Shown here: positions 10,832-20,839 of the stretch, in pieces
How the letters are laid out: each line of letters opens with the position of its first letter
How positions within the stretch are numbered: position 1 is the stretch's first letter
Origin: Chitinophaga silvisoli
GTDB lineage: Bacteria; Bacteroidota; Bacteroidia; Chitinophagales; Chitinophagaceae
NCBI RefSeq assembly: GCF_003412465.1
Contig: NZ_QTJV01000012.1
Coordinates: 1-64,000 of the forward strand
Length of the DNA stretch: 64,000 bases
Direction of reading: 5' to 3'
Made by a program: the position numbers and the translations under genes
The notes under the pieces: generated by a model
What the model saw: only the letters and a program-made list of their open reading frames with translations
Databases searched by the model: none
Told to the model about the DNA's origin: nothing

Positions 10832-13240
10832 TCACTCCGTCTTCAAACTCTTTACAGGATTGGCAAACGCCACTTTTAAAGTCTGCAATACAATCATCAC
10901 TGAAGTAAGCAATCCTAATGAAACAATGATCATCACGATGGGCATTGCCTTAATTTCTATGTGGTATTCATAACTGTTTAGCCAGTACTGCATGAGGTAA
11001 TAAGCGGCCGGGCAGGCCAGTGCACTTGCTATGATCATGACCCCCATGAAGTCTTTTATGAACAGGCTGATGATGCTATTGACAGAAGCCCCCAGCACCT
11101 TCCTGATCCCCATTTCCCGGGTGCGTTTCTGGATAGTCAGGGATACCAGCCCGATCACACCCAATAATACTATGACTAATGCCAGTACCGTAGCGGTGTA
11201 TGCTGTCTTCTCCAGCTGGATCTCCGACCTGTACATCTTTGCCAGGCTTTCATCCATAAATTTATATTCAAAGGGTGCACCTGGCATGAGCAGGGACCAT
11301 TTCTGACGGATGGTTTCCAGGGCTTCCGGTATATTCCCCGCTTTAATTTTGATGGCAAAATACCTGTAGGTATTGAACGCTTCAAGCGGGAAAAAGACCA
11401 TAGGGCTTATGGATTGCTGCATGGACTGGAAGTGGAAATCCTTTGTCACACCACCAATTGTATATGGATCCTGTAGTTCTGCAAACTTAACCTGTTTGCC
11501 AACAGCATCCGCCGCATCCTTGTATCCGAGGGCCTTTGCCGTCTTTGCGTTGATCACGATTTTATGTACGTCCGCCGGCATACCTTCCCTGCCAAGGTAT
11601 TCACCTGCCACCATTGGCACCTGGAAGGTCCTTGCAAAATGCCTGTCTGTACTTAGCTGAAATGCGGTGACCGCCGCAGTTGCATCTCCACCCAATGGGA
11701 ATATATTTAAACTGCCCCCGTTATTACCATCCATGATTTCATAGGTCAGACTTACATCCTTTACTACCGGGGACTCCGCCAGTTGTCTCCTGATGCCTTC
11801 CATCTTTGCTACGCCGGCTGGTGACCAGTCTCTCGGCACCTGCGCACTGATCACATATTCTTTATCATAGCCAATTCCTTTGCTGAAAAATAATTGCACC
11901 TGCCTGGTAATGATAAAGGCAGCAATCAAAACTACTACGGCTGTAAAGAACTGAAATGCTACCAGTGATTTTCTTAATGCTATATTTTCCTTTACTGATT
12001 TTAAAGTTCCTTTCAGACTGCTCAATGAGGGGAGTGCCGATAATACAAAGGCCGGATACAGGCCGGCAGCCAATCCTGTCAGGACGACGAACAATAAAAG
12101 GTAAGCAGCAAAATAAGCAGGGAAATCGTTCAGTGCCGGGAGTGGTTTACCTACCATTTGTTCAAACAGGGGGGCCAGCAGCAGATAACATCCAAATGCA
12201 AGCAGGGTAGAGATACTTACTGTGATTAATGACTCAGTGAGAAATTGTGCGACCAGTTGTTGCTTTTTGCCTCCCAATACCTTTCTCATCCCAATTTCTT
12301 TCATCCTTGAAGCAGCGCTGCTTACAGAGATATTGATAAAGTTGATCACAGCCATCAGTAATATAAACAAACCGATCCCGGATAAGGTATACAGCATCCT
12401 TCTTACCAGGCCATTGTTCTGATTGAGGTAATTATCGCGAACGTTCACCACTTCCGGTGTCAGGTTATCGTATATATTCGCCGGGGTATTTTCTTTCAAC
12501 AGTTTGGTAATCGGACCATAGAGCTGACTGGCTTTTACACCGGGCTGTAATTCTACATAACCCACGATGTAAACATTTTTCCAGTCGTCTATTGTTCTGC
12601 CGAAATAACTGATGCAGCTTTCCGGGAGGATGATGCCATTCCTATAGGTGGAGACAAGGTCAGTGGCCGCATTGTCGCGTGCAACGCTGATCACTGCTGT
12701 CAGCATAAAGGGCTTGCGCTGTCCTGACATATTCTCAATCTCCACAGATCTGCCGATGGCGTTTATGGTACCAAAGTATTTTTTTGCCAGCTCCGCTGTC
12801 ATAATCATGGAGTTGGGGGTAGACAATGCATTGTTCGCATTGCCTGCCAGTACTTTCATGCCGAACATATCGAGCAGGGTAGTATCGCCGATTTGTACAT
12901 TTTCTTTAAAGTCCTTCTGGTCGCCATGCACGGTGAGGGTAACGCCGTCCCACCTGTAATAGTTCTTTACCAGTGTAGGGTATTGTTCCTTCAGGGCTTT
13001 GGGTAATGCGCCGGAGGTAGAGAGATCGAATCCCATATTCGGGTCTTTCCATTTACTGCGGATCACAAACTGCCTGTCTGCATTTTTGAGCTCCCTGTTC
13101 ACCTGGAGTTCATTCCATACATGCGCCATGATCATACCAGTAAAGGCTATGCCAATGGCAAGCCCGACAATGTTCAGGATAGCATGAAAGCGGTTCTTTT
13201 TCATGTTCCGCCAGGCAACCAGGATGTAGTTCAATAGCAT
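10832..13240 (-). CDS. FtsX/MacB-type ABC transporter permease
   Basis: 802 residues with the layout of the duplicated FtsX permeases common in Bacteroidota. A first transmembrane helix (about 21-41) in an RNMKKNRFHAILNIVGLAIG context is followed by a large periplasmic MacB-type core domain. An FtsX domain with three helices (about 285-410) contains the MKEIGMRKVLGG coupling motif. A second periplasmic domain and a second FtsX block (about 680-800) follow, with the equivalent TREMGIRKVLGA motif. No ATPase gene is adjacent, so the partner must be encoded elsewhere. Proteins of this type move lipoproteins, peptides or antibiotics, or transmit mechanical force; the substrate here cannot be read. 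It is divergent from the histidine kinase gene across 216 bp. Confidence 0.9.
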   Translation of the reverse strand: MLLNYILVAWRNMKKNRFHAILNIVGLAIGIAFTGMIMAHVWNELQVNRELKNADRQFVIRSKWKDPNMGFDLSTSGALPKALKEQYPTLVKNYYRWDGVTLTVHGDQKDFKENVQIGDTTLLDMFGMKVLAGNANNALSTPNSMIMTAELAKKYFGTINAIGRSVEIENMSGQRKPFMLTAVISVARDNAATDLVSTYRNGIILPESCISYFGRTIDDWKNVYIVGYVELQPGVKASQLYGPITKLLKENTPANIYDNLTPEVVNVRDNYLNQNNGLVRRMLYTLSGIGLFILLMAVINFINISVSSAASRMKEIGMRKVLGGKKQQLVAQFLTESLITVSISTLLAFGCYLLLAPLFEQMVGKPLPALNDFPAYFAAYLLLFVVLTGLAAGLYPAFVLSALPSLSSLKGTLKSVKENIALRKSLVAFQFFTAVVVLIAAFIITRQVQLFFSKGIGYDKEYVISAQVPRDWSPAGVAKMEGIRRQLAESPVVKDVSLTYEIMDGNNGGSLNIFPLGGDATAAVTAFQLSTDRHFARTFQVPMVAGEYLGREGMPADVHKIVINAKTAKALGYKDAADAVGKQVKFAELQDPYTIGGVTKDFHFQSMQQSISPMVFFPLEAFNTYRYFAIKIKAGNIPEALETIRQKWSLLMPGAPFEYKFMDESLAKMYRSEIQLEKTAYTATVLALVIVLLGVIGLVSLTIQKRTREMGIRKVLGASVNSIISLFIKDFMGVMIIASALACPAAYYLMQYWLNSYEYHIEIKAMPIVMIIVSLGLLTSVMIVLQTLKVAFANPVKSLKTE

Positions 13241-13456
13241 AACATTGGGTTTGGATATTCCTGTTCGATCAAAGTAAATGCCGCAGTTCGGTCTTATTGA
13301 AAATTAAGTAATTACAAGGAAGTTAGTGACGGATATGTTCGCTAACAGTACATGAATTGTCCGAAAATGGGCAGTTCTTACATTGATTATTAATACTTTT
13401 TACCATAAATTGCGGAACTTTCAGGAGAGAGGTATTTTACATTAACGTGGTTATGA

Positions 13457-14761
13457 ATGAATAATGTACAAACAAACCGTAAACGTGTTGTTATCCCAGA
13501 CATCATCCATTTCTTTAACCGAATATTAAATACGGGGGTACACGAAGCTAATGGCATTGCCCGCAACCGTCAGATCCGAACCGTGAATATCGCGGGTGTT
13601 ACTGGCGGGACAGTCTCCCTTTTGTTTAGCATTGTCAATACCTGCCTGGGAAATTATCTCCTTGTACTGATCAACATTACTACCATGGCCTGCCTATACA
13701 GCATGGTGTACTTCAATGAAAGGAAGAAGTATGACCTGGGGCCGATGATCACTATGCCTGTATGTGCATTGGAACTTTCTGCCAGTGCGCTGATCTATAA
13801 TAACAACATGGAGTTGTACCTCCTGCTGGTGGTATGTCTTTCCCTGATCCTGCTGAACAATAAATGGGTCATGCTTGTCCTGAGTATTTTCAGTGCGGTG
13901 CTGCTGGGTGTCACGCATCGGCTGGCACCACACACCGTTATTCACCAGGCAAGTGAGACGCGAAGGATTATGAATGCAGTGATCTGGTTGATCATGCTAC
14001 TGTTCTGCCTCTATTATTTCAGGCTGCAGATCATGGGGTATACAAAGGAGTTAGAAGAATCGAACCGGCAGTTGAATGTAGCCAATAAGACCCGGGAAAA
14101 ACTGATTTCCATCCTGGCACATGATATGAGTTCGCCCATCAATACCCTCTTCTTTATGCTGGACCTTCTGCAGGAAGATATGCTGTCGGGCAAGGACTTC
14201 GCAGAGTCATCCCGCCTCCTTATACTTCAGGCGAAGAACCTGCAGGAGAATATGGATGGCCTGCTGCAATGGTGTTATACCCAGATGAAAGGCATCGCGC
14301 CGCAACCTGTTCACTTCAATCTTGTAGTGCTGATAGAAGAAGTGATTACGTTTTTACAACCTCAGTTCCAGAAGAAGCATATCCGGTTACAAAACGATAT
14401 AGCACAATATACCTGTATTATCAATGCCGATCAGGAGCACATACGCCTCATCATCCGCAATCTGCTAAGCAACGCCATTAAGTTTAGTTATAAGGAAGCT
14501 ACCATCGTACTCAGTATGGAAGATAAAGGCAATGAACTGGTGATTTCCGTAGCTGACTTTGGAATTGGCATTGCTGCCGACATGCAGCAAAGGATCTTTG
14601 CAGGAGATAAAATTCATTCCACGCCGGGTACCAGCAATGAGAAGGGGATAGGACTGGGCCTTAGCCTCAGCCAGGAATTTGCGCAGAAAAATAAGGGTTT
14701 CCTCTCCGTAATAAGTGAAGAAGGGAAGGGTAGTACCTTTAGCCTGCATCTTTATAAATAG
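13457..14761 (+). CDS. Membrane-bound sensor histidine kinase
   Basis: 434 residues. An N-terminal module of about six membrane helices (about 45-200) lacks an obvious extracytoplasmic sensor domain, so it probably senses within the membrane. A short coiled linker (about 200-215) leads to the HisKA domain with the phospho-accepting His at about 222 in LAHDMSSP. The HATPase domain has the N box NLLSNAIKFS, G1 DFGIGI and G2 GIGLGLSLS. All catalytic motifs are present. No response regulator is adjacent; the sulfatase gene begins 6 bp after its stop, so the two are probably co-transcribed. Confidence 0.9.
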   Translation: MNNVQTNRKRVVIPDIIHFFNRILNTGVHEANGIARNRQIRTVNIAGVTGGTVSLLFSIVNTCLGNYLLVLINITTMACLYSMVYFNERKKYDLGPMITMPVCALELSASALIYNNNMELYLLLVVCLSLILLNNKWVMLVLSIFSAVLLGVTHRLAPHTVIHQASETRRIMNAVIWLIMLLFCLYYFRLQIMGYTKELEESNRQLNVANKTREKLISILAHDMSSPINTLFFMLDLLQEDMLSGKDFAESSRLLILQAKNLQENMDGLLQWCYTQMKGIAPQPVHFNLVVLIEEVITFLQPQFQKKHIRLQNDIAQYTCIINADQEHIRLIIRNLLSNAIKFSYKEATIVLSMEDKGNELVISVADFGIGIAADMQQRIFAGDKIHSTPGTSNEKGIGLGLSLSQEFAQKNKGFLSVISEEGKGSTFSLHLYK

Positions 14762-14767
14762 AAATAT

Positions 14768-16267
14768 ATGAAACGCACCCTGTTGTTTGCCATTTGCCTT
14801 TTCCTGGCAGTGCATATCACTACTGCACAAACGAAAAGGCCCAACATCATTTTCATTTTTAGTGATGATCATGCTTATCAGGCCATCAGTGCTTATGGCA
14901 GCCAACTGGCGCAAACGCCTAATATTGACCGTATTGCGAGAGAAGGAGCGATTTTCAACCATGCGATGGTGACGAATTCCATCTGTGGGCCCAGCCGTGC
15001 AACCCTGCTGACAGGGAAGTATAGTCATAAAAACGGCTATCCGCTGAATGAGCAGAAATTCGATGTCAACCAGACTTTGTTCCCACGCTTATTACAGCAG
15101 CATGGTTACCAGACAGCCTGGATCGGGAAGTGGCACCTGGGTAATCTGCCCCAGGGATTTGACTACTGGAAAATTCTGCCAGGACAGGGTAATTATTACA
15201 ATCCTGATTTCATCAGTAAGGACGATACTACCAGCATACCGGGCTATGTGACCAATGTAATCTCGGACCTGTCTTTCAGCTGGCTGAACCAGCGTGATAC
15301 CACCAGGCCATTTATGCTGGTAATAGGAGAGAAGGCTACCCACCGCGAGTGGCTACCCGACTTGCAGGACCTGGGTGCATATGATGATGTGACCTTCCCG
15401 CTGCCAAAGACATTTCACGATGATTATAAGGGGCGTGATGCAGCTAGCCACCAGGATATGACGATAGATAAGACCATGCGCCTGACAGAAGATCTGAAAG
15501 TACATGTTGATTATACAAAGGGTTTTTATCGCAGGTTTACCCCTGAACAGCAAAAACCATTTGCCGCTTATTATGATAAGATCACGCATGAGTTTGATTC
15601 ATTGCACCTGAGTGGTGATGCACTGGTGCAATGGAAGTTCCAGCGGTACCTGAAGGATTACCTGGCTACGGCCCGTTCGCTTGACAGGAATATAGGCAGG
15701 ATGCTGCATTACCTGGACAGTACGGGACTAGCGGAGAATACGGTGGTGATCTATGCATCGGACCAGGGTTTTTATATGGGGGAGCATGGCTGGTTCGACA
15801 AGCGATTTATGTATGAGGAGTCATTGCGTACACCGTTTATGATCCGTTATCCGGGTGTGGTGAAGCCGGGTACGAAGAAGGATGAGTTCCTGCTGAATAT
15901 AGACTGGGCACCAGGTATACTGGATATGGCAGGTGTGAAGGCACCGGCGGATATGCAGGGTAGGTCTTTCCTGCCTTTGCTGAAGAATGAGAAGGGGTGG
16001 AGAGATGCGATGTATTATCACTATTATGAGTTTCCGCAACCGCATCATGTATCACCGCATTTTGGCGTACGTACGGCACAGTACAAGCTGATACGCTTTT
16101 ATGGGGCAGAACATGGCTGGGAATTGTTCGATATGAAGAAAGATCCGGATGAGCTGAATAACCTGTATGGGAAGAAGGGGTATGAAGCGATTACTGCGAA
16201 GCTGCAGGCGCAGTTGAAGCAGTTGATACTTGAGTATGATGATAAAGATGCGCTGAAAGAACTATAA
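14768..16267 (+). CDS. Secreted sulfatase (family S1, Cys type)
   Basis: 499 residues with a signal peptide ending at about TTAQ (residue 21). The S1 sulfatase core starts at KRPNIIFIFSDDH, whose Asp pair binds calcium. The maturation motif CGPSRATLLTG has its Cys at 73, which a formylglycine-generating enzyme would convert to the active residue. GKWHLG and the later ASDQGFYMGEHGWFDK are also conserved. Overall it resembles sulfatases that remove O-sulfate from GlcNAc or other glycan units of mucins and glycosaminoglycans, but the substrate cannot be fixed from the sequence. It follows the histidine kinase gene by 6 bp and ends in a terminator. Confidence 0.92.
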   Translation: MKRTLLFAICLFLAVHITTAQTKRPNIIFIFSDDHAYQAISAYGSQLAQTPNIDRIAREGAIFNHAMVTNSICGPSRATLLTGKYSHKNGYPLNEQKFDVNQTLFPRLLQQHGYQTAWIGKWHLGNLPQGFDYWKILPGQGNYYNPDFISKDDTTSIPGYVTNVISDLSFSWLNQRDTTRPFMLVIGEKATHREWLPDLQDLGAYDDVTFPLPKTFHDDYKGRDAASHQDMTIDKTMRLTEDLKVHVDYTKGFYRRFTPEQQKPFAAYYDKITHEFDSLHLSGDALVQWKFQRYLKDYLATARSLDRNIGRMLHYLDSTGLAENTVVIYASDQGFYMGEHGWFDKRFMYEESLRTPFMIRYPGVVKPGTKKDEFLLNIDWAPGILDMAGVKAPADMQGRSFLPLLKNEKGWRDAMYYHYYEFPQPHHVSPHFGVRTAQYKLIRFYGAEHGWELFDMKKDPDELNNLYGKKGYEAITAKLQAQLKQLILEYDDKDALKEL

Positions 16268-16283
16268 AGAATTATAAGGTATA

Positions 16284-16343
16284 GGGACCAGCTATACAGG
16301 TTAGATTGCTCATGCTTTCACTGTAGCCGGTCCCTTTATTTTT
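16284..16343 (+). terminator. Intrinsic terminator after the sulfatase gene
   Basis: GGGACC at 16284-16289 pairs with GGTCCC at 16329-16334. The stem extends through GCTA/TAGC with a mismatch and a small bulge, and is followed by TTTATTTTT. The T tract overlaps the stop codon of the convergent DUF6496 gene. Confidence 0.7.
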
Positions 16344-16863
16344 ATGCATGTGCGGCAGCTTTCTTTCTGCTACTGGCACGTTTTGCAGTTGTTTTTCGTG
16401 AAGCGGGCTTTTTAGCAGCAGTTGCTTTTTTAGCTGTCGTTCTTTTTGAAGCGGTTGCTTTTTTAGCCGTTGCTTTTTTAGGCGCAGCCTTTTTGGCGCT
16501 GGCTTTCTTGGCAGTCGCTTTCTTGGCAGTCGCTTTTTTAGCTGTCGTTCTTTTTGAAGCAGTTGCTTTTTTAGCAGCCGCTTTTTTAGGTGCAGCCTTC
16601 TTAGCGCTGGCTTTTTTAGGTGCAGCTTTTTTAGCACCTGATTTTTTAGCAGAAGCACTTGATTTTTTTGTAGAAGACTTGCTGGAAGCAGCCTTCTTAG
16701 GCACTTTTGCACCTTCTTCCCTGGCTTCAGACAATCCTATTGCTATTGCTTGTTTTGGATTTGTTACTTTCTTCCCACTTCTGCCACTCTTCAATTTTCC
16801 TTCATGCATTTCATGCATTGTTTTCTCCACTTTTTCGCCGCTTTTTCTTGAATACTTTGCCAT
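16342..16863 (-). CDS. DUF6496 protein with histone H1-like Lys/Ala-rich tail
   Basis: 173 residues. The first 55 or so ([20 protein letters not shown], then [12 protein letters not shown]) match the small DUF6496 domain seen in many bacteria. The remainder is almost only Lys, Ala, Ser, Thr and Arg in [16 protein letters not shown] units, like histone H1 C-terminal tails and bacterial H1-like proteins. The tail should be disordered and very basic, consistent with DNA or RNA binding. It is built from internal DNA repeats: a segment encoding [15 protein letters not shown] occurs twice. The repeats also give long frames on other strands, which are artefacts. Confidence 0.82.
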   Translation of the reverse strand: MAKYSRKSGEKVEKTMHEMHEGKLKSGRSGKKVTNPKQAIAIGLSEAREEGAKVPKKAASSKSSTKKSSASAKKSGAKKAAPKKASAKKAAPKKAAAKKATASKRTTAKKATAKKATAKKASAKKAAPKKATAKKATASKRTTAKKATAAKKPASRKTTAKRASSRKKAAAHA

Positions 16864-17081
16864 GGTGAAAAAATTTAAGGATTAGTAAATATGTGTAATG
16901 AATGAAGGTCGAATTCTATGCCAACAAGCGCTCCGGTATTGCAATGAAGTAGCTATACTCAATGCTATGGGTGCTTTGTCCCGATGAGCCTACTTTTATC
17001 CGCTCTCTTTTTGAGATGTAGTCTTTTTTGCACACACTGTTGGATAATTTTTATATTTTTAGCCCAAACCACAACGTCATA

Positions 17082-20000
17082 GTGAATCTATCAGCCAACA
17101 TCCGCCTAATCCTGCTACTGGTCTTATTTTCCAGTGCAGCCGGCGCACAGGTAAAATCTCCGGTAGCATATGTCAATCCTTTCATCGGCACGACCAAAAG
17201 TGCTGTTCTGACCAAATGGGGGAATGAAGGTGGTTGCTATCCCGGGGCTGTAGCTCCTCATGGCTACTACCAGCTGACACCGGAGACAAGGAGAACCGGT
17301 GCCAGGGGCTATGACTACCAGGATAGTACGATTTGCTATTTTACCTGTATGGATCACCATAGTGGCTTTCCCGGTGGTGCCGCCGGCAATGTAGCTGTGA
17401 TGCCTGTCAGTGACAGTGAATCCTTCGATCCCGATCACTATAGCCGTCATTTTTCGCATAAGAATGAAAATGCTCTGCCGGGTTATTACAAAGTTGTTTT
17501 TAAGGATAATCAGACGATGGTAGAGGCAACGGCCTCACAGGCCGGAGGGATCTTTAGATTTACTTTTCCTGGTAACGTGACTCCACAAATCTTTGCAGGC
17601 GAAGGTTTTCGTTTCAGTACCACTCCTGTGGAACAACGCAGCGTAAAAGGCGGCACCCTGTATATTTTCAGGAAAGAAACTACCACTATTGAAGCCAGGA
17701 TTGGTAATGAGGATCGTCCTTTCGATGTGGTGAAAGCGGCTACCTACCAGCAATGGAATGAGCTGCTATCTGTAATAGAGATCAATGATGAGAATGAAAA
17801 AGGCAAGACGGTTTTTTATACCGCCCTGTATCATTCCCTCTTATTACCATGGCTGAACAATGGCCACTATTCAGGCTTTTCACCATGGGATACTTTCCGT
17901 ACCCTTCATCCTTTGCTCAGTCTCCTGTATCCTGATCTGCAGGCGGCTATGATCCGTTCTATGCTGGAGGTATATCATACCACGGGTCATCTGCCTACCG
18001 AAAGCATGACGGGCAATCATAGCATTCCTGTCATTACCGATGCTTATTTCAAAGGTATTGCTATGGATAAGGAGGAAGTGTATAAAGCAATGCAAAAGAG
18101 TATCAACGATACCCCTTATCTGCAAGCTGATATGCCGGTTTATCACGAATTGGGTTATGTACCTTTTACATATCCCGAATCGGTGACCCGCACCGTAGAG
18201 TATGCTTATGATGACTGGGCACTCAACCTGTTTACAAAAGAAGCAATGCATGAGAAGGTGAACGACGACAGGAGCCTTGCCTTCCGCCAGTTATTGCATG
18301 TTCCTTCTTTATTCCTGTTGCCCCGCTATAAGGGCGAATTCAAACTGAATCCGGGTAATACAGGGTATAAGGAAGGCGATCAATGGATATATTCCTTCTT
18401 TGTGCCACAGCATCCCCGGGAGCTGATCAATATGATGGGAGGAGATGAATTGTTTGCGCTACGCCTGGATACTGCATTGGAAAGACAGCATATCATCTTT
18501 GACAATGAAACTGTCTTTCACGTGCCTTACCTTTTCAATGATGCCAACAGGCCGGACCTGACGCAGCTATGGATCAGGAAGATCATGCAGGACCGGTTTT
18601 CCAATACACCTGGTGGTCTGCCCGGCAATGATGACCTGGGCGCTACTTCCAGCTGGTACATATTCAGCGCAATGGGCATATATCCCCTTGCTCCCGGGAA
18701 GCCCCTGTATGCGCTGGGTATCCCTGCTTTTAAGGAAATGAAGATTCACCTGAAAGAAGGAAAAGTACTAACGATAAAAAGCAATGATACCCATGCCCCT
18801 TATGTACAACAGGTACGCTTAAACGGTGTGGAGTACAAAGGCCTGAATATGGCGCATGATTTTATTAAGCGTGGGGGTACATTGGAATTTGAAACAGGGG
18901 TAGCAGCAGCAATCAGCCGGGAGAATGTGAATCGTACCGTGATCCGGCTTACAGAAATCACGATGGATTCCGTGGCTACCCCCGACCAGCCTTTTCCCAT
19001 TGGGTTTACATTGATAAATAATGGGGATGCCGGGGTCTATAGGATAAACATCATGCTGAACGGGCAGCTGTATGGTACTAAAAACTGCCTGATTGGTAAG
19101 GGGGCAAGATTGAGAGATTCCGTGCAATGTTACCTTTATAAAGCAGGAGAGAATATATTGCAACTGAATGAACAGGCGGAGCGAAAGGTACTGGTCAAAA
19201 CTCCTTTGGTCAATGCGGCACCGGTGATATCGGACCTGGTCCTGCAACCATTGATTAAGAAAGATAGTATACAGCGTATTGCCTTTGCAGTGATGAATAA
19301 GCAGGGAAGCAGCAGGACCTTTACGATCCCTGTGAACCTGAACGGGCAGCCTTTTTATACCGCCAAACTAACATTGGAACCCGGGGAGAAGAAGGTAGTG
19401 AGCTGCCAGGTAAAAGCAAGGACTATAGGCTGGCAGCAAGTAAACATTTTTGCCGTCAGCGGGCGCTTTAAAGTCTACAAGGATCCGCAGGAATCATTGT
19501 TAATGTCGCTGGAAGGTACGAAGGACCTTTCAGGCTTTGGAAATGATGCCAGGATCATTGGGGAGAACAAAATACAGGACCCGGGCAGGCATCCGTTCCT
19601 CTCCGGTGCAGATACTTACATGGAGATTCCCAATGCCCGCAGCCTGGATGAAATGGGTACAACCCTCACGATGATGGCGTGGATTTACCCTACGGAACAG
19701 GTACCTGGCCTGGTAGATGTTTTCTCCAAGGGAGACACCCATGTGCTCCAGATTGTGGACGGACGAATGTTAAGTTTTTTTGCCGGGGGTTGGGGCAGGG
19801 GAGATATTACCGTACCTTTGCCGGAAGATTGGCTGCACCACTGGCATCATATTGCCGGAGTATGTGATAAGCAGGGACTTAAGATTTATATAGACGGCGT
19901 TTTGAAAGGGGAAACAAAACTGGATGACCCAGTTAACCTATCCGTGGGAAATAAATGGACAATTGGACGTAATGAAGAATTTCCCGGTACCCGAATTTTC

Positions 20001-20087
20001 AAAGGCTATATTCAACAACCAAAAATTTTTTCTGATCCTATTGAAATAACTAATTGTAAGTGTATTGGAGATGTTCCCGTGTTATAA
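17082..20087 (+). CDS. GH92 alpha-mannosidase family protein with C-terminal LamG domain
   Basis: I prefer the GTG at 17082, which gives MNLSANIRLILLLVLF and a clean signal peptide ending at GAQ. The upstream ATG at 17028 would add 18 residues across a promoter-like TATTTTTA. The GH92 core runs from YVNPFIGT to about residue 600. It includes MDHHSGFPGGAAGN, the (alpha/alpha)6 segment SPWDTFRTLHPLLSLLYPD, and GNDDLGATSSWYIFSAMGIY. Two Ig/CARDB-like segments (about 620-820) and a concanavalin/LamG domain (about 830-985) follow. GH92 enzymes are calcium-dependent exo-alpha-mannosidases acting on N-glycans or mannans. The LamG tail probably binds glycan. Confidence 0.9.
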   Translation: MNLSANIRLILLLVLFSSAAGAQVKSPVAYVNPFIGTTKSAVLTKWGNEGGCYPGAVAPHGYYQLTPETRRTGARGYDYQDSTICYFTCMDHHSGFPGGAAGNVAVMPVSDSESFDPDHYSRHFSHKNENALPGYYKVVFKDNQTMVEATASQAGGIFRFTFPGNVTPQIFAGEGFRFSTTPVEQRSVKGGTLYIFRKETTTIEARIGNEDRPFDVVKAATYQQWNELLSVIEINDENEKGKTVFYTALYHSLLLPWLNNGHYSGFSPWDTFRTLHPLLSLLYPDLQAAMIRSMLEVYHTTGHLPTESMTGNHSIPVITDAYFKGIAMDKEEVYKAMQKSINDTPYLQADMPVYHELGYVPFTYPESVTRTVEYAYDDWALNLFTKEAMHEKVNDDRSLAFRQLLHVPSLFLLPRYKGEFKLNPGNTGYKEGDQWIYSFFVPQHPRELINMMGGDELFALRLDTALERQHIIFDNETVFHVPYLFNDANRPDLTQLWIRKIMQDRFSNTPGGLPGNDDLGATSSWYIFSAMGIYPLAPGKPLYALGIPAFKEMKIHLKEGKVLTIKSNDTHAPYVQQVRLNGVEYKGLNMAHDFIKRGGTLEFETGVAAAISRENVNRTVIRLTEITMDSVATPDQPFPIGFTLINNGDAGVYRINIMLNGQLYGTKNCLIGKGARLRDSVQCYLYKAGENILQLNEQAERKVLVKTPLVNAAPVISDLVLQPLIKKDSIQRIAFAVMNKQGSSRTFTIPVNLNGQPFYTAKLTLEPGEKKVVSCQVKARTIGWQQVNIFAVSGRFKVYKDPQESLLMSLEGTKDLSGFGNDARIIGENKIQDPGRHPFLSGADTYMEIPNARSLDEMGTTLTMMAWIYPTEQVPGLVDVFSKGDTHVLQIVDGRMLSFFAGGWGRGDITVPLPEDWLHHWHHIAGVCDKQGLKIYIDGVLKGETKLDDPVNLSVGNKWTIGRNEEFPGTRIFKGYIQQPKIFSDPIEITNCKCIGDVPVL

Positions 20088-20175
20088 ACTAAAAATTTCA
20101 CCTGTCCTGTTTGGAAAACTAAAATCTAGCTGATTATAAATGTATTGGGGATATTCCCCTGCTATAAAACCTAAA
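20050..20175 (+). repeat. Imperfect 45-bp direct duplication at the GH92 3' end
   Basis: The last codons and stop of the GH92 gene (from 20050) recur, about 80% identical, from 20130, just upstream of the next gene. Shared words include TGTATTGG and TATAAA. The second copy is not translated. Confidence 0.65.
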
Positions 20176-20185
20176 ATGACACCCT

Positions 20186-20761
20186 ATGCCAAAGGCAAAA
20201 TTCCTGTTATTGGCAGCTATTATCACCTGTCTGATAGTGACGGGCTGCGGTAGTAGCTGTACGAAAACTACCGCCATTTCCACCGGCGATTTATCCAGTC
20301 ACTACGATGGTAACTGGAAGTATGAAAACAAAGAACTGGGTTTATCTCTTAACCTGCCCAATGAGTGGTTCCTCCAGACTTCCCTGGGAAGAATTCAGTA
20401 TTATGTGCCGCTGAGCAAAAATGCGCCTGAGGATATGGTCCGTCAAAAGACCCTGACCTTAGAAGATGCACAGGCCAACAAAGGTGCACTGTTCACGGTG
20501 CGCGATGTAAAGCCAGAAGATGGTGCGGGTGCTGCAATCAGTTTCGTATTGACTGATGCACAATCCCAGAAAGAAGAAAATGCGGAACTGAGAATCGGGT
20601 CAGCAACCCTGAAGGGTGCTTCTGCCAGGACTTCCAGGGGGACTTCTACGATCACCGTATTCAAAAATTATGGTTGCTTCGACCTGAAGATTTTTGCAGA
20701 GTATACTACGCCTGAACAGTTAGAAAAGATCAAAGCATTGCTGGCAACAGCTAAGATATAA
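20186..20761 (+). CDS. Small lipoprotein of unknown function
   Basis: 191 residues with a lipoprotein signal peptide (lipobox LIVTGC, Cys at about 21). The rest is a single soluble domain with a KELGLSLNLPNEW beginning, reminiscent of small PsbP-like or DUF-type lipoproteins that carry a 'lslp..W' strand; I cannot name the family. It lies 98 bp after the GH92 gene on the same strand and ends at a bidirectional terminator. Possibly co-transcribed with GH92. Confidence 0.8.
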   Translation: MPKAKFLLLAAIITCLIVTGCGSSCTKTTAISTGDLSSHYDGNWKYENKELGLSLNLPNEWFLQTSLGRIQYYVPLSKNAPEDMVRQKTLTLEDAQANKGALFTVRDVKPEDGAGAAISFVLTDAQSQKEENAELRIGSATLKGASARTSRGTSTITVFKNYGCFDLKIFAEYTTPEQLEKIKALLATAKI

Positions 20762-20801
20762 GGGGATTTCTTTAAAGCCGGCTCCAGGCCCCTGCCCAAA
20801 T

Positions 20802-20838
20802 AAAAAAAGCGTTTGCCGACTGACAAACGCTTTTTTTT
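20802..20838. terminator. Bidirectional terminator between the lipoprotein and GH89 genes
   Basis: AAAAAGCGTTTG pairs with CAAACGCTTTTT across a 9-nt loop. A run of A on the left and T on the right allows termination of both converging genes. Confidence 0.88.
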
Positions 20839-20839
20839 A

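Noticed and set aside
14465-15028. 187-codon minus-strand gene
   Set aside because: Antisense to the 3' end of the kinase gene and the sulfatase start, both of which have clear motifs.
16272-16885. Extra frames overlapping the Lys/Ala-rich gene on both strands
   Set aside because: They come from its internal DNA repeats; only the frame with the DUF6496 start makes sense.
17028-17081. ATG at 17028 as the GH92 start
   Set aside because: It adds 18 unusual residues before the signal peptide and would place the promoter-like TATTTTTA inside the gene; GTG 17082 gives a normal signal peptide.
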